Source: Antedon mediterranea
Lineage: Eukaryota; Echinodermata; Crinoidea; Comatulida; Antedonidae
Reading direction: 5' to 3'
Assembly: GCF_964355755.1 (NCBI RefSeq)
Contig: NC_092673.1
Coordinates: forward strand, 18,235,001-18,295,000
Length of the DNA stretch: 60,000 nt
Shown: in pieces, positions 14,201-26,200 of the stretch
Layout: each line of letters begins with the position of its first letter
Position numbering within the stretch: the stretch's first letter is position 1
Program-made: the position numbers and the translations under genes
Notes under the pieces: model-generated
What the model saw: only the letters and a program-made list of their open reading frames with translations
Told to the model about the DNA's origin: nothing
The model's database searches: none

Positions 14201-17200
14201 GTGATTTCAAGATATTTACCAATTACTTCATGTATTTACTGTATCTATTGTAAATGTTATTGCTGCATACCCCACCTTAACTAGCACCATGGAGCTAACT
14301 CCAGTGATTTCAAGATATTTACCAATTACTTCATGTATTTACTGTATCTATGGTAAATGTTATTGCTGCATACCCCACCTTAACTAGCACCATGGAGCTA
14401 ACTCCAGTGATTTCAAGATATTTACCAATTACTTCATGTATTTACTGTATCTATTGTAAATGTTATTGCTGCATACCCCACCTTAACTAGCACCATGGAG
14501 CTAACTCCAGTGATTTCAAGATATTTACCAATTACTTCATGTATTTACTGTATCTATTGTAAATGTTATTGCTGCATACCCCACCTTAACTAGCACCATG
14601 GAGCTAACTCCAGTGATTTCAAGATATTTACCAATTACTTCATGTATTTACTGTATCTATTGTAAATGTTATTGCTGCATACCCCACCTTAACTAGCACC
14701 ATGGAGCTAACTCCAGTGATTTCAAGATATTTACCAATTACTTCATGTATTTACTGTATCTATTGTAAATGTTATTGCTGCATACCCCACCTTAACTAGC
14801 ACCATGGAGCTAACTCCAGTGATTTCAAGATATTTACCAATTACTTCATGTATTTACTGTATCTATTGTAAATGTTATTGCTGCATACCCCACCTTAACT
14901 AGCACCATGGAGCTAACTCCAGTGATTTCAAGATATTTACCAATTACTTCATGTTTTTACTGTATCTATTGTAAATGTTATTGCTGCATACCCCACCTTA
15001 ACTAGCACCATGGAGCTAACTCCAGTGATTTCAAGATATTTACCAATTACTTCATGTATTTACTGTATCTATTGTAAATGTTATTGCTGCATACCCCACC
15101 TTAACTAGCACCATGGAGCTAACTCCAGTGATTTCAAGATATTTACCAATTACTTCATGTATTTACTGTATCTATTGTAAATGTTATTGCTGCATACCCC
15201 ACCTTAACTAGCACCATGGAGCTAACTCCAGTGATTTCAAGATATTTACCAATTACTTCATGTATTTACTGTATCTATTGTAAATGTTATTGCTGCATAC
15301 CCCACCTTAACTAGCACCATGGAGCTAACTCCAGTGATTTCAAGATATTTACCAATTACTTCATGTTTTTACTGTATCTATTGTAAATGTTATTGCTGCA
15401 TACCCCACCTTAACTAGCACCATGGAGCTAACTCCAGTGATTTCAAGATATTTACCAATTACTTCATGTATTTACTGTATCTATTGTAAATGTTATTGCT
15501 GCATACCCCACCTTAACTAGCCCCATGGAGCTAACTCCAGTGATTTCAAGATATTTACCAATTACTTCATGTATTTACTGTATCTATTGTAAATGTTATT
15601 GCTGCATACCCCACCTTAACTAGCCCCATGGAGCTAACTCCAGTGATTTCAAGATATTTACCAATTACTTCATGTATTTACTGTATCTATTGTAAATGTT
15701 ATTGCTGCATACCCCACCTTAACTAGCCCCATGGAGCTAACTCCAGTGATTTCAAGATATTTACCAATTACTTCATGTATTTACTGTATCTATTGTAAAT
15801 GTTATTGCTGCATACCCCACCTTAACTAGCACCATGGAGCTAACTCCAGTGATTTCAAGATATTTACCAATTACTTCATGTTTTTACTGTATCTATGGTA
15901 AATGTTATTGCTGCATACCCCACCTTAACTAGCACCATGGAGCTAACTCCAGTGATTTCAAGATATTTACCAATTACTTCATGTTTTTACTGTATCTATT
16001 GTAAATGTTATTGCTGCATACACCACCTTAACTAGCACCATGGAGCTAACTCCAGTGATTTCAAGATATTTACCAATTACTTCATGTTTTTACTGTATCT
16101 ATGGTAAATGTTATTGCTGCATACACCACCTTAACTAGCACCATGGAGCTAACTCCAGTGATTTCAAGATATTTACCAATTACTTCATGTTTTTACTGTA
16201 TCTATTGTAAATGTTATTGCTGCATACCCCACCTTAACTAGCACCATGGAGCTAACTCCAGTGATTTCAAGATATTTACCAATTACTTCATGTATTTACT
16301 GTATCTATTGTAAATGTTATTGCTGCATACCCCACCTTAACTAGCACCATGGAGCTAACTCCAGTGATTTCAAGATATTTACCAATTACTTCATGTATTT
16401 ACTGTATCTATTGTAAATGTTATTGCTGCATACCCCACCTTAACTAGCACCATGGAGCTAACTCCAGTGATTTCAAGATATTTACCAATTACTTCATGTT
16501 TTTACTGTATCTATGGTAAATGTTATTGCTGCATACCCCACCTTAACTAGCACCATGGAGCTAACTCCAGTGATTTCAAGATATTTACCAATTACTTCAT
16601 GTTTTTACTGTATCTATTGTAAATGTTATTGCTGCATACACCACCTTAACTAGCACCATGGAGCTAACTCCAGTGATTTCAAGATATTTACCAATTACTT
16701 CATGTTTTTACTGTATCTATGGTAAATGTTATTGCTGCATACACCACCTTAACTAGCACCATGGAGCTAACTCCAGTGATTTCAAGATATTTACCAATTA
16801 CTTCATGTTTTTACTGTATCTATTGTAAATGTTATTGCTGCATACCCCACCTTAACTAGCACCATGGAGCTAACTCCAGTGATTTCAAGATATTTACCAA
16901 TTACTTCATGTTTTTACTGTATCTATTGTAAATGTTATTGCTGCATACCCCACCTTAACTAGCACCATGGAGCTAACTCCAGTGATTTCAAGATATTTAC
17001 CAATTACTTCATGTTTTTACTGTATCTATTGTAAATGTTATTGCTGCATACCCTACCTTAACTAGCACCATGGAGCTAACTCCAGTGATTTCAAGATATT
17101 TACCAATTACTTCATGTATTTACTGTATCTATTGTAAATGTTATTGCTGCATACCCCACCTTAACTAGCACCATGGAGCTAACTCCAGTGATTTCAAGAT

Positions 17201-20200
17201 ATTTACCAATTACTTCATGTATTTACTGTATCAATTGTAAATGTTATTGCTGCATACCCCACCTTAACTAGCACCATGGAGCTAACTCCAGTGATTTCAA
17301 GATATTTACCAATTACTTCATGTATTTACTGTATCTATTGTAAATGTTATTGCTGCATACCCCACCTTAACTAGCACCATGGAGCTAACTCCAGTGATTT
17401 CAAGATATTTACCAATTACTTCATGTATTTACTGTATCTATTGTAAATGTTATTGCTGCATACCCCACCTTAACTAGCACCATGGAGCTAACTCCAGTGA
17501 TTTCAAGATATTTACCAATTACTTCATGTATTTACTGTATCTATTGTAAATGTTATTGCTGCATACCCCACCTTAACTAGCACCATGGAGCTAACTCCAG
17601 TGATTTCAAGATATTTACCAATTACTTCATGTATTTACTGTATCAATTGTAAATGTTATTGCTGCATACCCCACCTTAACTAGCACCATGGAGCTAACTC
17701 CAGTGATTTCAAGATATTTACCAATTACTTCATGTTTTTACTGTATCTATTGTAAATGTTATTGCTGCATACCCCACCTTAACTAGCACCATGGAGCTAA
17801 CTCCAGTGATTTCAAGATATTTACCAATTACTTCATGTATTTACTGTATCAATTGTAAATGTTATTGCTGCATACCCCACCTTAACTAGCACCATGGAGC
17901 TAACTCCAGTGATTTCAAGATATTTACCAATTACTTCATGTATTTACTGTATCAATTGTAAATGTTATTGCTGCATACCCCACCTTAACTAGCACCATGG
18001 AGCTAACTCCAGTGATTTCAAGATATTTACCAATTACTTCATGTATTTACTGTATCTATTGTAAATGTTATTGCTGCATACCCCACCTTAACTAGCACCA
18101 TGGAGCTAACTCCAGTGATTTCAAGATATTTACCAATTACTTCATGTATTTACTGTATCAATTGTAAATGTTATTGCTGCATACCCCACCTTAACTAGCA
18201 CCATGGAGCTAACTCCAGTGATTTCAAGATATTTACCAATTACTTCATGTATTTACTGTATCAATTGTAAATGTTATTGCTGCATACACCACCTTAACTA
18301 GCACCATGGAGCTAACTCCAGTGATTTCAAGATATTTACCAATTACTTCATGTTTTTACTGTATCTATTGTAAATGTTATTGCTGCATACCCCACCTTAA
18401 CTAGCACCATGGAGCTAACTCCAGTGATTTCAAGATATTTACCAATTACTTCATGTATTTACTGTATCAATTGTAAATGTTATTGCTGCATACACCACCT
18501 TAACTAGCACCATGGAGCTAACTCCAGTGATTTCAAGATATTTACCAATTACTTCATGTATTTACTGTATCAATTGTAAATGTTATTGCTGCATACCCCA
18601 CCTTAACTAGCACCATGGAGCTAACTCCAGTGATTTCAAGATATTTACCAATTACTTCATGTATTTACTGTATCAATTGTAAATGTTATTGCTGCATACA
18701 CCACCTTAACTAGCACCATGGAGCTAACTCCAGTGATTTCAAGATATTTACCAATTACTTCATGTATTTACTGTATCAATTGTAAATGTTATTGCTGCAT
18801 ACCCCACCTTAACTAGCACCATGGAGCTAACTCCAGTGATTTCAAGATATTTACCAATTACTTCATGTATTTACTGTATCTATTGTAAATGTTATTGCTG
18901 CATACCCCACCTTAACTAGCACCATGGAGCTAACTCCAGTGATTTCAAGATATTTACCAATTACTTCATGTATTTACTGTATCTATTGTAAATGTTATTG
19001 CTGCATACCCCACCTTAACTAGCACCATGGAGCTAACTCCAGTGATTTCAAGATATTTACCAATTACTTCATGTTTTTACTGTATCTATTGTAAATGTTA
19101 TTGCTGCATACCCCACCTTAACTAGCACCATGGAGCTAACTCCAGTGATTTCAAGATATTTACCAATTACTTCATGTATTTACTGTATCAATTGTAAATG
19201 TTATTGCTGCATACACCACCTTAACTAGCACCATGGAGCTAACTCCAGTGATTTCAAGATATTTACCAATTACTTCATGTATTTACTGTATCTATTGTAA
19301 ATGTTATTGCTGCATACACCACCTTAACTAGCACCATGGAGCTAACTCCAGTGATTTCAAGATATTTACCAATTACTTCATGTATTTACTGTATCAATTG
19401 TAAATGTTATTGCTGCATACCCCACCTTAACTAGCACCATGGAGCTAACTCCAGTGATTTCAAGATATTTACCAATTACTTCATGTATTTACTGTATCTA
19501 TTGTAAATGTTATTGCTGCATACCCCACCTTAACTAGCACCATGGAGCTAACTCCAGTGATTTCAAGATATTTACCAATTACTTCATGTATTTACTGTAT
19601 CAATTGTAAATGTTATTGCTGCATACCCCACCTTAACTAGCACCATGGAGCTAACTCCAGTGATTTCAAGATATTTACCAATTACTTCATGTATTTACTG
19701 TATCAATTGTAAATGTTATTGCTGCATACACCACCTTAACTAGCACCATGGAGCTAACTCCAGTGATTTCAAGATATTTACCAATTACTTCATGTTTTTA
19801 CTGTATCTATTGTAAATGTTATTGCTGCATACCCCACCTTAACTAGCACCATGGAGCTAACTCCAGTGATTTCAAGATATTTACCAATTACTTCATGTAT
19901 TTACTGTATCAATTGTAAATGTTATTGCTGCATACACCACCTTAACTAGCACCATGGAGCTAACTCCAGTGATTTCAAGATATTTACCAATTACTTCATG
20001 TATTTACTGTATCAATTGTAAATGTTATTGCTGCATACCCCACCTTAACTAGCACCATGGAGCTAACTCCAGTGATTTCAAGATATTTACCAATTACTTC
20101 ATGTATTTACTGTATCAATTGTAAATGTTATTGCTGCATACACCACCTTAACTAGCACCATGGAGCTAACTCCAGTGATTTCAAGATATTTACCAATTAC

Positions 20201-23200
20201 TTCATGTATTTACTGTATCAATTGTAAATGTTATTGCTGCATACCCCACCTTAACTAGCACCATGGAGCTAACTCCAGTGATTTCAAGATATTTACCAAT
20301 TACTTCATGTATTTACTGTATCTATTGTAAATGTTATTGCTGCATACCCCACCTTAACTAGCACCATGGAGCTAACTCCAGTGATTTCAAGATATTTACC
20401 AATTACTTCATGTATTTACTGTATCTATTGTAAATGTTATTGCTGCATACCCCACCTTAACTAGCACCATGGAGCTAACTCCAGTGATTTCAAGATATTT
20501 ACCAATTACTTCATGTTTTTACTGTATCTATTGTAAATGTTATTGCTGCATACCCCACCTTAACTAGCACCATGGAGCTAACTCCAGTGATTTCAAGATA
20601 TTTACCAATTACTTCATGTATTTACTGTATCAATTGTAAATGTTATTGCTGCATACACCACCTTAACTAGCACCATGGAGCTAACTCCAGTGATTTCAAG
20701 ATATTTACCAATTACTTCATGTATTTACTGTATCTATTGTAAATGTTATTGCTGCATACACCACCTTAACTAGCACCATGGAGCTAACTCCAGTGATTTC
20801 AAGATATTTACCAATTACTTCATGTATTTACTGTATCAATTGTAAATGTTATTGCTGCATACCCCACCTTAACTAGCACCATGGAGCTAACTCCAGTGAT
20901 TTCAAGATATTTACCAATTACTTCATGTATTTACTGTATCTATTGTAAATGTTATTGCTGCATACCCCACCTTAACTAGCCCCATGGAGCTAACTCCAGT
21001 GATTTCAAGATATTTACCAATTACTTCATGTATTTACTGTATCTATTGTAAATGTTATTGCTGCATACCCCACCTTAACTAGCCCCATGGAGCTAACTCC
21101 AGTGATTTCAAGATATTTACCAATTACTTCATGTATTTACTGTATCAATTGTAAATGTTATTGCTGCATACCCCACCTTAACTAGCACCATGGAGCTAAC
21201 TCCAGTGATTTCAAGATATTTACCAATTACTTCATGTATTTACTGTATCAATTGTAAATGTTATTGCTGCATACCCCACCTTAACTAGCACCATGGAGCT
21301 AACTCCAGTGATTTCAAGATATTTACCAATTACTTCATGTATTTACTGTATCAATTGTAAATGTTATTGCTGCATACCCCACCTTAACTAGCACCATGGA
21401 GCTAACTCCAGTGATTTCAAGATATTTACCAATTACTTCATGTTTTTACTGTATCTATTGTAAATGTTATTGCTGCATACCCCACCTTAACTAGCACCAT
21501 GGAGCTAACTCCAGTGATTTCAAGATATTTACCAATTACTTCATGTATTTACTGTATCAATTGTAAATGTTATTGCTGCATACCCCACCTTAACTAGCAC
21601 CATGGAGCTAACTCCAGTGATTTCAAGATATTTACCAATTACTTCATGTATTTACTGTATCAATTGTAAATGTTATTGCTGCATACCCCACCTTAACTAG
21701 CACCATGGAGCTAACTCCAGTGATTTCAAGATATTTACCAATTACTTCATGTATTTACTGTATCAATTGTAAATGTTATTGCTGCATACCCCACCTTAAC
21801 TAGCACCATGGAGCTAACTCCAGTGATTTCAAGATATTTACCAATTACTTCATGTATTTACTGTATCTATTGTAAATGTTATTGCTGCATACCCCACCTT
21901 AACTAGCACCATGGAGCTAACTCCAGTGATTTCAAGATATTTACCAATTACTTCATGTATTTACTGTATCTATTGTAAATGTTATTGCTGCATACCCCAC
22001 CTTAACTAGCCCCATGGAGCTAACTCCAGTGATTTCAAGATATTTACCAATTACTTCATGTATTTACTGTATCAATTGTAAATGTTATTGCTGCATACCC
22101 CACCTTAACTAGCACCATGGAGCTAACTCCAGTGATTTCAAGATATTTACCAATTACTTCATGTATTTACTGTATCAATTGTAAATGTTATTGCTGATAT
22201 AAAAACAAGCTACTCAGCTGCTCTTGGCACATCGACACAAATGCCTTTTACTTATTATAGTATTTGAGGTCATTTATTTTGAAATGGATTCTATGAGAAT
22301 TATTTGTATATTATAGTTTATTGTATATTGTAAATATTTTTTATAACATTTTTTACAATTTTTCCTAAATTTTGATTGTCTATTTCTTTTTCTTTTCAAG
22401 ATGAAACAAAACCTTCAAAGAAGGAAGAATCAAACCAAGGTAAAGTAGACATTAATTATGTGTGCCAACTGTATTAAAATATTCTAAACCAAAATTGTCA
22501 TCAATTGTCTTATTCTTAATGAATAATAATATTCAAATATTAACTGGTTTTAGGTAAGTGGTTCAAAGGTCAAGGTGATCTAGAGACTAAAAAATTTCCC
22601 AAAACATCACCAGCCATTAGTTTAGAATAATGTTAGCAGCTAAATAAGAAATGAAATGAAACAAAAACAACTCTTATAAATGGTCAATGGTCTGCCTTTC
22701 TTAAACATTCTCTATTTTCTATTTTAACTATTTTGTTTGATATTTGTTAAAGATGTATAAAAACATGAATAATTTATTAGTCCATTTTACAGTTTCAATA
22801 CATTTTTTTCACTTCCATAGAAAAAAAAAACAAGCGAACATAATTATTTATTCAAGTAAAATAATTTTGTTTTCGATTTTTGGTCAAAGTGAATAAATAT
22901 ATGTGATACTATGGCACAAAAAAAAATGTTTAAACATTGTTTTTGTGAGACAATATATCTTTAATAATATCTGTTTTTTAAAGATTTTTTTAGAACTTGT
23001 TACATCTTATTCTTCTTGTAATGATATAGATTTACGATGTCAATATGCGTACTTCTAATTTCTTACATCACATTTTAATCATTAGCTCAAGGCTAGCAGG
23101 AGTGACTTCATTAGTCTAAAATTGACAAAAATGTGTAAATTTGAGAAATGTATAGTACTTTATTTGTTATGTGTCTATACTTTAACAAATATATGTTGCT

Positions 23201-26200
23201 GTAACTCTATCTATCAAAATAAATATTAATTTCATTTTCAGAGAAAAAAATAATAATTTTAAAAACTTCGATGAAAAAATTAATATATCATTTTTGCCTT
23301 ACAGAAATTTCAGAGAATAATTTCCGGCAACTGTTAACTGATACAGCAGCATGGTTTGATGGACTTGGATATCTCAAAATATTGAAAGTTTTATACAAAG
23401 ACCTTCTTTCAAAATCTAACGTTGAGGTGGAAAGAGCTAGAAGTGTTTGGGATCTGCTACAGGATTTAAGAGCTTCAGGAAGTTTGAGTACATCAAATCT
23501 TACTCTTCTATATGACACAATAACAGTAACCAAGCAATTTGGCTTCCAGTCAAACGTTGAGAATCAACCTCCAAAAGATATTAAGGATCATGTAGTATCA
23601 ATGTTGACACCATTCAGACAGAAGGTTTATCAACTGGGAGTAGAACTTACGAAGGATGAAGTATCAACACTTGCCAGGTTATTTAACAATATATTGGTAA
23701 AGACATATCAAGACAGCTGGAGTATGATAATGGACTTTGAACATAGAGGGATCATTGATGAGGATTTCACAAAGATGGTTGTGTTTCGTAGAGTTTTAGA
23801 ACAAAATGGAATGACAAAAGCTAGGAAGATTTTCATTGATGGTTGGTTGGTTTATTTGTTTTTAGTTCATCATCATGGTTCATTGTTAAAACATATAGTA
23901 CATACTGTAGTACACTTCAATCAAGTAAAAGTACTGTAACAAATTAAACAATTTAGGATTCAAATTATTATGATGTCCCTGTCTGTCTGCTATTATAGTT
24001 GATTAAGGATATCAACCAACATTCTGTTAAATGTCAATTAGGCTGAATTAAATGACAAGTTAGTAAAATAACAATAATATGCTCAATGAGTCCAATGGAA
24101 AATGAGCTGAACTGAAAAGTGTGTGTGTATTCCATGATATTATCCCTATACATCAGATTGACCCAAACCTTTGAAACATAATAATAATCTGCATTATAAA
24201 ATTGTGAATGACTCATAATTCCTGTAAAGCCCAGCATACCATTTGAGGGTCAAAGTACCGACTCTGAGGCTGATTCAGACCTTTGCTATTGCAAGAGGAT
24301 CATTAAGTTGTTTAAGAAAACCACAGGTTGACAGCATACCCATCACCACCTCAGTGCCAATTTATGCAGCCGGACACTTAAACCATTATAAACTTAAGTT
24401 TAGATTATATGGCAGCATAAATGTTGTAAAATTATAGAGATCAACACTTCTGCCTATCCCAGTTTATTTACATTTCCTAATTAAGAGCTTGTTTCAATGA
24501 CAATTAGCTTACTGAAACACTTCTTTTAATCATCATCCATCCTACTGTAGGTGGATTGAAAAATCCAGAAGTCATCCAGTAGTCATACTCTACATAATTA
24601 TATGTATTCTAAATAAGTATATGTCTTCTGGTACAGGCATGTCTAGGTCTTATGATGCAAGTGTGTCTTCTGGTGCAGGCGCATCTTCTGGTGCAGGTGT
24701 GTCTTCTGATGCAGGTGTGTCTTATGGTGCGTAAAAAAACAACATTTCCCGCACAATTTCACATAAATATCTGTATTCTGACAGATTTGCAAAATGTTTA
24801 GTTAACAAATTTAAAACTTCAAACACTTTACAACTTCCCAAACAAAAGTTGCGGAAAGAAGTATAAAGGAAAAAAAAAGAAATCTTATAATCACAATGGA
24901 ACCAATCAAGTTGATGATATAACTATTTATTACACCTAAGTAGATTCTTGTCATTTTATTGAACAATTGGGTCACATGATGGAAAAATAACTGAACTAAA
25001 TGTTATATACAATACATGTACTGCAATTTTGCGGTGGAAATTACTATTTAAATCTTTTTGCTATTATAGGTTATTTAAAGTTGATGCTTATTTTTGCTTA
25101 ACAATAAAAATGAATGAAATGAAAATTAATGTTGGGACTGAAATATTGATGGTATATTTAACCACTTTAGATTCAGATTTGCATCAAGATCACTATAGCC
25201 GACTGAAAAAAAACATAGCATCCTTAGGTTTAATGATAAGAAAGAATGTTCCTGGAGACGGCAATTGTTTTTTCTATTGCATACAAGATCAATTGAAAAG
25301 AATGCAACTGCCTGTACAACCTGTAGCAAACATGAGAACTGAACTTGTAGAATTCTTGCAACAATTGGTGAGACTGAAACTTTTTACAATACTATACAGT
25401 AAATGTGCAATAAAATATTACTATATAGGGGTTAATTAACACTTTACATATTTTAGGATAACGACGACCCACTTAAGGAACATGTAAATGATCATTACCT
25501 ACATAACCTTGAACAAAATGGAACTTGGGTTGATGAAGTTGCAGTGCGTGCAATGGCCAGGCTTCTCAAATGCAACATAAGGATAGTTACAAGTCAGAAA
25601 CAAAGTTCTGAATCTGGATATTTGTTCAATGACATCAAAGGAAATTTGAACTCTGATGACCAGCAGCTTCTTCTTGGTCTGATAGGAGAGGATCATTATG
25701 TTAGTTTAGGTAGGATATATGGATGTTGTCACGAACTCCTCTCACGTATGTTTCCGAGCGGTTGAAAATACTTTAGGAACTCCCTTGTGACATAAAAGTA
25801 TACACACAAAATCCACAAAGTTGTAAAATAACTAAAAAACAAAGCTTTAATTTCAATCAACTTCAACTTTTAACAATCCAGTAAGCACTTTAAACAACAG
25901 CTTCACAATGACTTTACAATATAATATCCAACCTCTAATCCAACCTCTAATCCAACCACCTTCTTCAAAATAAATGCTTCAATCAAAAATCCTTCTCCCA
26001 CTTACAATTGTCATACTTCCCCTTATATACAATATGTTCATAACCTTCTAGATCATTCCTTATACTTCTTCTTATTCTATTGATTACAGTTTCTATTAAT
26101 AGGACTTCTGGAATGTTCTTGATTGTTCTTATTAATTATACATGGTTTCTTAAATCAAAACATCTAATTCTAGAATGTTCATGTAAATACTATGTTACTC

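Noticed and set aside
12088-22196. CRISPR-like array
   Set aside because: The repeats are contiguous without unique spacers, and the DNA is a eukaryotic intron.
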